A stretch of 64,000 nucleotides of DNA from Clostridia bacterium (lineage in GTDB: Bacteria; Bacillota; Clostridia; Christensenellales; Aristaeellaceae): the NCBI GenBank assembly GCA_017936765.1, contig JAGBEX010000003.1, positions 124,001 to 188,000 of the forward strand, written 5' to 3'. The notes under the pieces were generated by a model. That model had not been told where the DNA came from, searched no databases, and was given only the letters and a program-made list of their open reading frames with translations. The position numbers and the translations under genes are program-made. Of the stretch, positions 50,590 through 58,933 are shown in pieces; position 1 is the first letter of the stretch, and each line of letters begins with the position of its first letter.

Positions 50590-51612
50590 ATGAAAGCATT
50601 GTTCATCGGCGGCACCGGCACCATCAGCATGGCCATCACCAAGCAGCTGGCAGCCAATCCCGACTGGGAGCTGTATCTGCTCAACCGTGGCACCCGCGCC
50701 CAGGAACTGCCCGAGGGCGTGAAGACCATCACCGCGGACATCAACAACGAAGCCCAGGTGGCCGAGGCCATCCGCGACATCAACTTCGACTGCGTGTGCG
50801 ATTTCATCGCCTTTGTGCCTGCCCAGCTGGAGCGGGACTACCGCCTCTTTGCGGGCAAGACCAAGCAGTTCATGTTCATCTCCTCCGCTTCTGCCTACCA
50901 GAAGCCCCTGTCCGATTACAAGATCACCGAAAGCACGCCCCTGGCGAATCCCTACTGGGAGTATTCCCGCAACAAGATCGCCTGCGAGGAATACCTGATG
51001 AAGCAGTACCGGGAGGCGGGCTTCCCCATTACCATCATCCGTCCCAGCCACACCTATGACGAGCGCAATGTTCCCGTGGGCGCCCATGGCGACAAGGGCT
51101 CCTGGCAGGTGCTCAAGCGCATGATGGAAGGCAAGCCGGTGATCATCCAGGGCGATGGCACCAGCCTGTGGACCATTACCCATAACAGCGATTTTGCCAA
51201 GGCCTTCATTGGCCTGATGGGCAATATCCACGCCATCGGCGAAGCCTATCACATCACCACGGATGAATCCGTGACCTGGAACCAGATCTACGCTATCATT
51301 GCCGATGAGCTGGGCGTGGAGCTGAAGGCCTACCATGTTCCCTCCGATTTCCTGGACGAGGTGGGCAAGTATGACTACCGTGGCGGCCTGATCGGCGACA
51401 AGTCCAACACGGTGGTGTTTGACAACAGCAAGGTGAAGCGTGCTGTGCCGGGCTTCACCTGCACGGTGCGGGCTGACCAGGGCCTGCGCAAGACGGTGCA
51501 GCATATGCTGGCCAACCCCGAGCTGCAGCAGGACGACCCGGAATTCGATGCCTGGTGCGACAAGGTGATCGCTGCCCTGGAGAGCGCAAAGGAGGCCATC
51601 AAGCATGGTTAA
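50590..51612 (+). CDS. NAD-dependent epimerase/dehydratase family protein
   Basis: A 340-residue extended SDR. The nucleotide loop is FIGGTGTISMAITKQL, SSASAYQK marks the serine region, and the catalytic pair is Y-S-R-N-K in YWEYSRNKIACEEYL. This subgroup resembles the CSP41-like and atypical SDR5 proteins. It probably modifies a sugar or nucleotide-sugar, inferred from its place with GH9 and GH3 genes. AAGGAGG precedes the ATG at 50590; it overlaps the next gene by 8 bp. Confidence 0.85.
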   Translation: MKALFIGGTGTISMAITKQLAANPDWELYLLNRGTRAQELPEGVKTITADINNEAQVAEAIRDINFDCVCDFIAFVPAQLERDYRLFAGKTKQFMFISSASAYQKPLSDYKITESTPLANPYWEYSRNKIACEEYLMKQYREAGFPITIIRPSHTYDERNVPVGAHGDKGSWQVLKRMMEGKPVIIQGDGTSLWTITHNSDFAKAFIGLMGNIHAIGEAYHITTDESVTWNQIYAIIADELGVELKAYHVPSDFLDEVGKYDYRGGLIGDKSNTVVFDNSKVKRAVPGFTCTVRADQGLRKTVQHMLANPELQQDDPEFDAWCDKVIAALESAKEAIKHG

Positions 51613-52351
51613 TATGAAAGGCCGCTGGTGCCTGATTACCGGCGCGGCGCGCGGCATTGGCTACCTCACGGCGAAGTTCATGGCGGAGCAGGGCGCGAAC
51701 CTGATCCTCCACAGCCGCAAGCTGGCCCATACCGAAAAGGTGCTGGAGGAAGTGAAGGCCCTGGGCGTGGAAGCCTATGCCCTGGAGGCCGAGCTGTCCG
51801 ACCTGGATGCGGTGAAGGAAATGCTGGCGGAGATCGACCGCCGCGGCACCCAGGTGGACATCGTGCTGAACAACGCGGGTATGCAGATCGCTTACCGCGT
51901 GGACTACTGCAAGACCCCGGTGGAGGACTACATGGAGTCCTTCAAGATCAACACCGTGGCACCGGCCATGATCTGCTATCACTTCCTGCCCAAGATGATG
52001 GAGCGTGGCTTTGGCCGCATCCTGAACACCACCAGCGGCATTGCGCTGGATCCCCAGCAGGCGGGCTACTCCGCCAGCAAGGCCGCCCTGGACAAGATCA
52101 CCATCGACCTGGGCAGCAAGGTGCAGGGGACGGATGTGCTGATCAACCTCACCGATCCCGGCTGGTGCCGCACCGATCTGGGCGGCCCCCACGCCCCCAA
52201 TGACCCCAAGAGCGCCATTCCCGGCATTGTGGTGGGCGCTTTTGTGGATGACAAGAAGTCCGGCCGCTTCCTGAATGCCCCCCACTTTACCGGCATGACG
52301 CTGGAAGAGGCGGTGGCCAAGGCCGAGCGCGAGTTCAACAGCCCCTATTGA
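51605..52351 (+). CDS. Short-chain dehydrogenase/reductase
   Basis: A 248-residue classical SDR. Motifs: TGAARGIG for the cofactor, NNAG, the catalytic serine in NTTSG and Y-S-A-S-K. It ends in the usual substrate lid and then an unusual C-terminus (HFTGMTLEEAVAKAEREFNS). The start overlaps the preceding epimerase-like gene by 8 bp and has AAAGGAGG upstream. Substrate is unknown; the operon suggests sugar alcohol or oligosaccharide breakdown products. Confidence 0.88.
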   Translation: MVNMKGRWCLITGAARGIGYLTAKFMAEQGANLILHSRKLAHTEKVLEEVKALGVEAYALEAELSDLDAVKEMLAEIDRRGTQVDIVLNNAGMQIAYRVDYCKTPVEDYMESFKINTVAPAMICYHFLPKMMERGFGRILNTTSGIALDPQQAGYSASKAALDKITIDLGSKVQGTDVLINLTDPGWCRTDLGGPHAPNDPKSAIPGIVVGAFVDDKKSGRFLNAPHFTGMTLEEAVAKAEREFNSPY

Positions 52352-52362
52352 TGGACTATCTC

Positions 52363-52398
52363 ACGGCAAGCTGCGTGTGTTGCGCGGCTTGCCGTTTT
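52363..52398 (+). terminator. Terminator after the GH9 operon
   Basis: ACGGCAAGC and GCTTGCCGT around a 15-base partly paired loop, followed by TTT. The -35 of the next promoter lies in its 3' arm. Confidence 0.75.
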
Positions 52399-52417
52399 GA
52401 TATGACTGTGGTAAGAT
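52389..52417 (+). promoter_or_regulatory. Promoter of the XRE regulator gene
   Basis: TTGCCG (52389-52394), a 17-bp spacer and TAAGAT (52412-52417). Confidence 0.5.
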
Positions 52418-52462
52418 GAGGTCGAACGGACAGGCATATCAAAGACCGAAAAGAGAGCGCAT

Positions 52463-53068
52463 ATGGATTTTTGTGAAAAATTGCAGCAGCTGAGAAAGCG
52501 CAAAGGGCTTACCCAGGAGGAACTGGCGGAATCCCTTTATGTGTCCAGAACGGCGGTATCAAAGTGGGAATCGGGCAGGGGATATCCGAACATCGATTCA
52601 TTAAAGGCGCTGGCAGCTTTCTTTGGCGTGACCATCGATGAGCTGCTGTCCGGCGATGAGCTGCTGACCGTTGCGGAAGAGGACAGCCAACAGAAGGCGC
52701 AGCAGCAGCGCGACCTGGTTTTTGGCCTGTTGGATCTGAGCGCGCTGATATTCTTCTTTATGCCCTTCTTTGGCCTGAAAGCCGATGGTGCAGTTCAGGC
52801 GGTGCCGCTGCTGGCGCTGGGCGGGATCGCGACATGGCTGAAGGTGCTGTATGGCGTTGTTGTGTTCGGCATGGCGGCGTGGGGCGTTTTGACCCTTGCG
52901 CTGCAAGGTAATCAGCAAGTCCGCTGGCGACAGTACAAGGGAAAAGGGTCGCTGGTTGTGAACATCGTGGGGGTGCTTCTCTTTATTATCAGCCTGCAGC
53001 CCTATGCAGCGGCGTATCTGTTCATGCTGCTGATGATCAAGGCGTTTATGCTGATCAAATGGCCGTGA
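52463..53068 (+). CDS. Membrane-bound XRE-family regulator
   Basis: A 201-residue protein with an N-terminal Cro/C1-type helix-turn-helix (about 5-58, with LTQEELAESLYVSRTAVSKWESGRGYPNID in two parts) and three or four C-terminal hydrophobic helices (about 85-200). DNA-binding XRE domains fused to membrane helices are common in Clostridia and may sense the membrane. The site before the ATG is weak (AAGAGAG). It lies between the GH9 operon and the PAP2 gene; its targets are unknown. Confidence 0.85.
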   Translation: MDFCEKLQQLRKRKGLTQEELAESLYVSRTAVSKWESGRGYPNIDSLKALAAFFGVTIDELLSGDELLTVAEEDSQQKAQQQRDLVFGLLDLSALIFFFMPFFGLKADGAVQAVPLLALGGIATWLKVLYGVVVFGMAAWGVLTLALQGNQQVRWRQYKGKGSLVVNIVGVLLFIISLQPYAAAYLFMLLMIKAFMLIKWP

Positions 53069-53176
53069 CACGAAGCGTGTCACAGGGGTGACGCCCTGTT
53101 TCTTGTGTTTCCCGGCGCCTTCCTGTAGTGTGGGGATCGACGATCAGTCAACACACGAAAGGAAGGTTGAAACAAA

Positions 53177-54262
53177 ATGACAAAAAAGACAAGAACCGGA
53201 CTTGGCATGGCCATTGGCTTGTTAGCGGCCTTTGGGCTGTGGACAGCGGCGGTATGCGTGGTGGATGTGCAGCCCATTGGCCCCGGAGGCGCCATGGTGG
53301 GCTTTGCAACGCTGAATGGATACGTTCACAGAATGACGGGCGTTCATCTGTGGCTCTACGTTGTCACCGATTGGCTGAGTCTGGTGGCCGTTGGTTTCAT
53401 CGCAGGGTTTGGTCTGCTGGGGTTGGGGCAATGGATCAGCCGAAAGCACATGCTGAAGGTAGACTACAATATCCTGGTGCTTGGCGGGTTCTATCTGCTT
53501 GTGCTGGCCATGTATATCCTTTTTGAGACCGTGGTGATCAACTACAGGCCTGTGCTGATCGAGGGCAGGCTGGAAGCATCCTACCCATCCTCAACGACGA
53601 TGCTTGTGCTGTGCGTGATGCCAACGGCCGCCATGCAGCTCCGTCAGCGCATGGGAGATGGCAGGGGCAAACGCTGGGTGACCTGCCTGATCAACGCCTA
53701 TACCACGTTGATGGTCATGGGCAGATTGTTTTCGGGTGTCCATTGGTGCAGCGATATTGTCGGCGGTACCTTGCTCAGCGCGGGGCTTGTGATGCTGTAT
53801 CATGCGATCAGCAATAGTCATTTTCTACCTAAACGAGGGTCATTCCGACGAAGTGATGCACGCTGCCCGCTCCGCTGGCGCCACCGGCGGCACCGTGATG
53901 GTGGGCAAGGGAACCGGCAGCAAGGAGACCGGCCAGTTCCTGGGCATCTCCCTGGCCAGCGAGAAGGACGTGGTGCTGATCGTGAGCGAAGCGGCCAAGA
54001 AGGCTGGCATCATGAAGGCCATTGTGGAGCAGGCTGGCCCCCAGACCCCTGCCGGTGCCATTTGTTTCTCTCTGCCTGTGACCCAGGTGGCTGGCCTGCG
54101 CCAGGTGGAGCCGGAGGAGCAGCCCACGGAGGAATAAGGCAAAAAACGCCCTGGCTTCCGGACAAAAGAATCGTTTCCATCCCGCCGCTGGCAAAAGTCG
54201 CTGCCAGCGGCATTTTTGTCTTGATTTTCCGGCGGTTTTTCGCTACAATGCAGGTAATCTGA
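53177..54262 (+). CDS. PAP2-family membrane protein with out-of-frame C-terminal extension
   Basis: The first ~215 residues form a PAP2-like phosphatase with several membrane helices: NYRP, then YPSSTT (in place of PSGH) and GRLFSGVHWCSDIVGG (SR-x5-H-x3-D-like). Relatives end near LLSAGLVMLYHAISN. Here no stop follows; the frame continues about 145 residues through the PII-like gene in another frame, giving R, G and H-rich sequence of no recognisable fold. The natural stop therefore seems lost at a junction near 53820. GGAAGG precedes the ATG. Catalysis is doubtful because of the altered PSGH motif. Confidence 0.75.
   Translation: MTKKTRTGLGMAIGLLAAFGLWTAAVCVVDVQPIGPGGAMVGFATLNGYVHRMTGVHLWLYVVTDWLSLVAVGFIAGFGLLGLGQWISRKHMLKVDYNILVLGGFYLLVLAMYILFETVVINYRPVLIEGRLEASYPSSTTMLVLCVMPTAAMQLRQRMGDGRGKRWVTCLINAYTTLMVMGRLFSGVHWCSDIVGGTLLSAGLVMLYHAISNSHFLPKRGSFRRSDARCPLRWRHRRHRDGGQGNRQQGDRPVPGHLPGQREGRGADRERSGQEGWHHEGHCGAGWPPDPCRCHLFLSACDPGGWPAPGGAGGAAHGGIRQKTPWLPDKRIVSIPPLAKVAASGIFVLIFRRFFATMQVI
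53802..54137 (+). CDS. PII-like (GlnB-type) signalling protein, overlapped by PAP2 frame
   Basis: A 111-residue protein with SAIVIFYLNEGHSDEVMHAA, RSAGATGGTVMVGKGTGSKE and KAGIMKAIVEQAGPQT, the layout of the atypical PII family found in Clostridia. PII proteins bind effectors and regulate partners. No Shine-Dalgarno site lies before the ATG at 53802, which falls inside the PAP2 reading frame. The gene appears to have lost its own leader where it joins the PAP2 gene. Its 3' half overlaps the PAP2 extension for 336 bp. A terminator follows. Confidence 0.75.
   Translation: MRSAIVIFYLNEGHSDEVMHAARSAGATGGTVMVGKGTGSKETGQFLGISLASEKDVVLIVSEAAKKAGIMKAIVEQAGPQTPAGAICFSLPVTQVAGLRQVEPEEQPTEE
54184..54217 (+). 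terminator. Terminator after the PII-like gene
   Basis: GCCGCTGGCA and TGCCAGCGGC with an 8-base loop, then ATTTTT. Confidence 0.9.
54221..54249 (+). promoter_or_regulatory. Promoter of the GH3 gene
   Basis: TTGATT (54221-54226), a 17-bp spacer and TACAAT (54244-54249), 54 bp before the start. Confidence 0.65.
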
Positions 54263-54303
54263 AGTCATTGCAAACTTTTCCATACATAAAGGAGGAACTA
54301 CCC

Positions 54304-56646
54304 ATGAAGGCATTCCCCAAGTGGCAGCGCATCCGCTATTCCCCCGCAACCACCCTGGGCGAGGATGGCCGCCGAGTCACGGCCTGCGACAAGCATATCG
54401 CCCTTTCCCGCGAGGCCGCCTGCGAGGGCATGGTGCTGCTGAAGAACGATGAGAACCTGCTGCCCTTTGCCAAGGGTACCAAGCTGGCGCTGTTCGGCAA
54501 AGGCACGGTGGACTATGTGAAGGGCGGCGGCGGCTCCGGCGACGTGACGGTGAGCTATACCCGCTGCCTGCTCAAGGGTCTGTGCATCAAGCAGAACGAG
54601 GGCAAGGTGGAGCTGTTTGCGCCCCTGAACGACTACTATACCGCCTACATGCAGGAGCAGTATGCCCAGGGTCAGGAACCCGGCCGCTGCCCCGAGGCCG
54701 CTGTTCCCGCTGAACTGCTGGAGCAGGCCCGCGCCTTTACCGATACGGCTGTCATCACCCTGTGCCGCTTCTCCGGCGAGGGCTGGGATCGCACCGGCAA
54801 GCCCTATGATGGCGACTTCTACCTCAGCCACGAGGAAGAGGCCATGGTGCAGGCTGTGCAGGCGACCTTCCCCCGCATCGTGGTGGTGCTGAACACCGGT
54901 GGCATGATGGACACCGTGTGGTTCAAGGATAATAGCAAGATCCAGTCTGCGCTGCTGGCCTGGCAGGCGGGCATCGAGGGCGGTCTGGCCACGGCGGACA
55001 TCCTCTGCGGCGACGTTTGCCCCTCCGGCCACCTCACCGATACCTTCGCAGTGAACTTCGCCGCCTATCCCTCCTCTGATACCTTCAACGAGTCCGAGGA
55101 CTATGTGACCTACAACGAGGATATCTTCGTTGGCTACCGCTACTTCGAGACCATTCCCGGTGCGGCGGAGAAGGTGTGCTATCCCTTCGGCTACGGCCTG
55201 AGCTACACCAGCTTTGAGATCACCGGCGCTGCCGCCAAGGTGGAGGACGACCAGATTACCGTGACTGCCAGGGTGACCAACACCGGCGCTGTGGCGGGCA
55301 AGCATGTGGTGCAGGTCTACTGCCAGGCGCCCCAGGGCAAGCTGGGCAAGCCTGCCCGCGTGCTGGTGGGCTTTGCCAAGACCGCGCTGCTCCAGGCTGG
55401 CCAGAGCCAGGACGTGACCATCACCTTTGTACCCTATGCCTTTGCCAGCTATGACGATATCGGCGCGGTGAGCAAGTCCGCCTGGGTGCTGGAAAAGGGC
55501 GAGTACCTGTTCCATGTGGGCAGCAACGTGCGCGACTGCGTGCAGCTGGCCGAAACCTATACCCTGAAGGACGATGTGGTGCTGGAGCAGCTCACGGCTC
55601 GCTGCCAGCCTCGTCAGCTGACCTGGCGTCTGCTGGCCGACGGCACCCATGGCGAGGTGGAGAACCTGCCTGCCCTGCCCAAGCCGGATGTGGACGATCC
55701 CGCTGTTCCCAAGGGGCCGCCCGTGGAAATGAAGTTCAACGCCATGCGCGACCAGAAGGCCGAATACACCCTGGGCGACGTGGCTGCGGGCAAGATCACC
55801 CTGGACGAGTTCATGGCCACCCTGACCGTGGAGCAGATGGTGTATATGCTGGGCGGCCAGCCCAACCGTGGCGTGGCCAACACCTGGGGCTTCGGCGGCC
55901 TGGACAGCCACGGCATCCCCAACGTGATGACCGCCGACGGCCCTGCAGGCCTGCGCATCCAGCCCCAGTGCGGCGTGAACACCACCGCCTTCCCCTGCGC
56001 CACCCTGCTCTCCTGCTCCTGGAACGAGGAGATCGTGGAGCGCATCGGCGTGGCTGCCGCCCTGGAAGTGAAGGAGAACGGCATCGGCAGCTGGCTGGCT
56101 CCCGCCATGAACATCCACCGCAACCCCCTGTGCGGCCGCAACTTTGAGTATTATTCCGAGGATCCCCTCGTGGCTGGTCGCATGGCCACCGCCATGGTGA
56201 AGGGCGTGCAGAGCCAGGGCGTCGCCACCTCTGTGAAGCACTTTGCCTGCAACAACAAGGAAGTCAACCGCATGGACAGCGACTCCCGCCTGTCCGAGCG
56301 CGCCCTGCGCGAGATCTACCTCAAGGGCTTTGAGATCGCCGTGAAGGAAGCCCAGCCCATCACGCTGATGACCTCCTACAACATCATCAACGGCATCCGC
56401 GCCTCCGAGAACAAGGATCTGCTGACCCACATCCTCCGCGGCGAGTGGGGCTTCAAGGGTCTGGTGACCACCGACTGGTGGACCCACGGCCTGCACTACA
56501 AGGAGATCGCCGCTGGCAACGACATCAAGATGCCCACCGGCAACCCCGAACACACCCTGCAGATGATCCTGGAAGGCAAGCTGGATCCTGAGTGCGTCCG
56601 CACCAGCGCCCGCCGCCTGATGGAAGCGATTCTCAGATTGGACTAA
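54304..56646 (+). CDS. Glycoside hydrolase family 3 beta-glucosidase, permuted domain order
   Basis: A 780-residue enzyme in which the usual second GH3 domain and a fibronectin III-like domain come first (about 1-480, LSREAACEGMVLLKNDENLLPF to the FnIII region), and the TIM-barrel catalytic domain comes last (about 510-780). The nucleophile is D724 in LVTTDWWTHG; SVKHFACNNKEVNRMDSDSR and TADGPAGLR are the other catalytic-domain hallmarks. This order is known from rumen Clostridia such as Butyrivibrio and Ruminococcus. There is no signal peptide. AAAGGAGG precedes the ATG at 54304. Confidence 0.93.
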   Translation: MKAFPKWQRIRYSPATTLGEDGRRVTACDKHIALSREAACEGMVLLKNDENLLPFAKGTKLALFGKGTVDYVKGGGGSGDVTVSYTRCLLKGLCIKQNEGKVELFAPLNDYYTAYMQEQYAQGQEPGRCPEAAVPAELLEQARAFTDTAVITLCRFSGEGWDRTGKPYDGDFYLSHEEEAMVQAVQATFPRIVVVLNTGGMMDTVWFKDNSKIQSALLAWQAGIEGGLATADILCGDVCPSGHLTDTFAVNFAAYPSSDTFNESEDYVTYNEDIFVGYRYFETIPGAAEKVCYPFGYGLSYTSFEITGAAAKVEDDQITVTARVTNTGAVAGKHVVQVYCQAPQGKLGKPARVLVGFAKTALLQAGQSQDVTITFVPYAFASYDDIGAVSKSAWVLEKGEYLFHVGSNVRDCVQLAETYTLKDDVVLEQLTARCQPRQLTWRLLADGTHGEVENLPALPKPDVDDPAVPKGPPVEMKFNAMRDQKAEYTLGDVAAGKITLDEFMATLTVEQMVYMLGGQPNRGVANTWGFGGLDSHGIPNVMTADGPAGLRIQPQCGVNTTAFPCATLLSCSWNEEIVERIGVAAALEVKENGIGSWLAPAMNIHRNPLCGRNFEYYSEDPLVAGRMATAMVKGVQSQGVATSVKHFACNNKEVNRMDSDSRLSERALREIYLKGFEIAVKEAQPITLMTSYNIINGIRASENKDLLTHILRGEWGFKGLVTTDWWTHGLHYKEIAAGNDIKMPTGNPEHTLQMILEGKLDPECVRTSARRLMEAILRLD

Positions 56647-56656
56647 ACAACAAACC

Positions 56657-56691
56657 AAAAGGGCAGCACCCGCAACAGGTGCTGCCCTTTT
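56657..56691. terminator. Bidirectional terminator between GH3 and GH26-like genes
   Basis: AAAAGGGCAGCACC and its complement around a 7-base loop, between convergent genes. Confidence 0.9.
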
Positions 56692-56699
56692 CATATGCT

Positions 56700-58106
56700 T
56701 TAGCCCACAACGCCCGGCACCACATACCGGATGCGCATCTTGGGTTCCTCGTTCAGGGTGGCGCGGTAGTTGATGTCCCAGTCCACGCTGCCGTCGTCCA
56801 CGTTCAGGCCATCGGCAGGGGGAGCAAAGACCTTCATGGTCAGGGTGGTGGGGCCATCAAGGGGCTTATCGAAGAAGGCGCTCATCATGTCGATGGTCTT
56901 CACGCCGGGGGCTTTGTAGAACCAGCGGCCGTTCAGTTCCACCATCAGGCCGATCTCCTGCTCCACGGTCATTTCGCAGAATTCGGGATTGCCCTCAAAC
57001 TCGATCGGGATGGCCAGACCCTCCGCATCCTCGGAGCCGCCCCAGCGCATCTCGGCGGGGAAGGCGGCCTCCTCGGTCTCGGTCATTTCCGGCATGAACC
57101 AGGGGTCGAACAGTACCTGGTCGCGGTACTGGGCCAGCATGGGCTGCTCGATGCCCACGGCCTTGTTGTTGGGATCCTCCCGCTCCAGGCCCAGGCGGCC
57201 ACGGTCGCGGAACTGATACAGGCTGATGGACTTGAACCAGTCCACCTTGTTGTCGCGCCAGTAGCGGGCAAAGCGCACGATGGACTCGCCCTGCATACGG
57301 GGGCCGGTGACGTCGCCATCGGTGTTGAACTCGGCGGTGATCATGGGCTTGCTTTCGCCAGCCAGCTCGGTGGCGCGCTTGTGGGTGCGGATGAACTGAT
57401 CCACGATCATCTGGATGGAGTCGGCCTTGAAGCCCTGGCCGCCCACCTCGGCCACGCCATAGGGCCAGGCGTAGTGCAGGGCGGGGTAGCCATCGCAGCT
57501 CCACAGGTCGGAGGCAGCGTAGCAGTCCTTGAAGGCTTCTTCCTTTTCCACGTGGCCGTCGGGCATTCCCCAGCCGCCGCAGAAGATGGTCTTCACATTG
57601 GGCGCTTCCTCGTTGATGATCCCGGCAAAGCGGATGAAGAAGGCACCCACCTGCTCGTAGGTATAGCGCTTGTTGTGCTGGAACCAGTTGCCGCAGCACT
57701 CGTGGTTGATGCGGATCATCATGCGGCCATAGGGGCGCAGCTGGCGGGCGATGTCCCGCAGCTCGTCGTCGGAGAGGCCGCAGTCCAGGGTGAGGGTGAG
57801 CAGCACCTCCTGGCCGTGGCGGCGGATGTCCTTCATCTGCTCGAAGGGCTGGCCGTTCTGACCATAGGGGAAATAATCGTCGTAGGGGTAGTCCCACTGG
57901 AAGCTGACCTTGCGATCCTTCCATGCCTCGGAGATGCGGGCGGGCCATTCCGCGTCGTGGGGATAATAGGTGTACATGATGTTCACGCCGCGGTGGGGAC
58001 GACCCATCTTGTGCAGGATGTAGTCCTGGTTCACATATTCGGCGCGCTCGCTGCCATCGCCCAGGTCAAGGGCGCAATGGGCGGGACCCATGTGCAGTTT
58101 CTTCAT
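56700..58106 (-). CDS. Clan GH-A glycoside hydrolase, GH26-like
   Basis: A 468-residue protein with a TIM-barrel-like N-terminal part. The likely acid/base is E136 in MIRINHECCGNWF (compare HE-x-N-G-x-W of mannanases) and the nucleophile E259 in MITAEFNTDGD, 123 residues apart as in clan GH-A. GGWGMPDG and DLWSCDGYPALHY fit the barrel. A C-terminal beta domain (about 345-460) may bind carbohydrate. There is no signal peptide. AAAGGAG precedes the ATG; it lies 14 bp after xpt and shares its promoter. Substrate is probably a beta-mannan or beta-glucan oligosaccharide. Confidence 0.7.
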   Translation of the reverse strand: MKKLHMGPAHCALDLGDGSERAEYVNQDYILHKMGRPHRGVNIMYTYYPHDAEWPARISEAWKDRKVSFQWDYPYDDYFPYGQNGQPFEQMKDIRRHGQEVLLTLTLDCGLSDDELRDIARQLRPYGRMMIRINHECCGNWFQHNKRYTYEQVGAFFIRFAGIINEEAPNVKTIFCGGWGMPDGHVEKEEAFKDCYAASDLWSCDGYPALHYAWPYGVAEVGGQGFKADSIQMIVDQFIRTHKRATELAGESKPMITAEFNTDGDVTGPRMQGESIVRFARYWRDNKVDWFKSISLYQFRDRGRLGLEREDPNNKAVGIEQPMLAQYRDQVLFDPWFMPEMTETEEAAFPAEMRWGGSEDAEGLAIPIEFEGNPEFCEMTVEQEIGLMVELNGRWFYKAPGVKTIDMMSAFFDKPLDGPTTLTMKVFAPPADGLNVDDGSVDWDINYRATLNEEPKMRIRYVVPGVVG

Positions 58107-58120
58107 GGTGTTGATCTCCT

Positions 58121-58702
58121 TTATTCTTCATCCCGCAGGATGATCTTTCCGTCTTCAATGGCGTCCACGATGGCCAGGGAGACCACCTTCACGCCGCTTT
58201 CACGCAGGTTTTTGCCGCCGGGCTGGAAGCCCTTTTCCACGCACACGCCTGCGCCCACCAGCACGCATTCGGCCTGCTTGAGGATGTCCATCAGGCCGTG
58301 GATGGCCTCGCCATTGGCCAGGAAGTCGTCGATGATCAGCACCCGCATACCCTTTTCCAGATACTTGCGGCTCACGCGGATCACGTTCAGCTTTTGATGG
58401 GTGAAGGAATACACTTCGGCGGTGTAGACGTCGTTGCCCACATTGCGGTGGTCGCCCTTCTTGGCAAACACCACGGGGATATTGCCAAAGGCCTGAGCGG
58501 CGGTCATGGCGGCGGCAATGCCGCTGGCCTCCACGGTGAGGATGCAGTCCACCTGGTCGTCCTTAAAGGCTTCATAAAAGGCTTTGCCCATCTCGGTGGA
58601 CAAGGCCACATCAATGCGATGATTCAGAAAGCTGTCTACCTTCACAACCTCTGTTCCGATGCCCACGCCGTGTTTCTCAATGGCTTCCCGGAGTGCTTTC
58701 AT
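58121..58702 (-). CDS. xpt: Xanthine phosphoribosyltransferase
   Basis: A 193-residue purine salvage enzyme that makes XMP from xanthine and PRPP. The PRPP-binding motif VLIIDDFLANGEAIHG (about 120-135) and VDCILTVEASGIAAA (about 52-66) match Xpt closely. ATG 58702 is at the right distance from AAGGAGAT; ATG 58708 is too close to it. The 5' leader is too short for the purine riboswitch that often controls this gene. It is followed by the GH26-like gene in the same transcript. Confidence 0.95.
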   Translation of the reverse strand: MKALREAIEKHGVGIGTEVVKVDSFLNHRIDVALSTEMGKAFYEAFKDDQVDCILTVEASGIAAAMTAAQAFGNIPVVFAKKGDHRNVGNDVYTAEVYSFTHQKLNVIRVSRKYLEKGMRVLIIDDFLANGEAIHGLMDILKQAECVLVGAGVCVEKGFQPGGKNLRESGVKVVSLAIVDAIEDGKIILRDEE

Positions 58703-58743
58703 GCCCATATCTCCTTTATCTCGCTTGCGATGGATTTTCCGAT

Positions 58744-58773
58744 ATTATAGCATGATTCCACACCCCATTGCAA
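58744..58773 (-). promoter_or_regulatory. Promoter of xpt and the GH26-like gene
   Basis: TTGCAA (58773-58768), an 18-bp spacer and TATAAT (58749-58744) with a TG extension. The transcript leader is only about 35 nt. Confidence 0.7.
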
Positions 58774-58823
58774 CGGCGCAAGCCTGCGGGAACAAAAAAG
58801 AAACGGAAAATGACGAGCAGTAC

Positions 58824-58852
58824 TTGCAAAAAGATTTTCCAATGAATATACT
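58824..58852 (+). promoter_or_regulatory. Promoter of the Big_2 protein gene
   Basis: TTGCAA (58824-58829), a 17-bp spacer and TATACT (58847-58852), 82 bp before the start codon. Confidence 0.7.
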
Positions 58853-58933
58853 ATACTGGAAGAAATCTTTTGTCCCCATCGTTTTATAAATGACCGCGCT
58901 ACCACGATCAACCGCGTATGGAGGCTGACCGAC

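Noticed and set aside
46680..50807. A 1375-codon open frame on the minus strand opposite the GH9 and alcohol dehydrogenase genes
   Set aside because: It mirrors two well-recognised genes codon for codon in GC-rich DNA, has no ribosome site or domain, and is rich in H, G, A and Q as expected of an antisense shadow.
54298..56694. A 798-codon minus-strand frame opposite the GH3 gene
   Set aside because: Same shadow effect; no start signal, no motif.
58703..58823. Purine riboswitch before xpt
   Set aside because: The leader from the promoter to the start codon is only about 35 nt and lacks the three-way junction.
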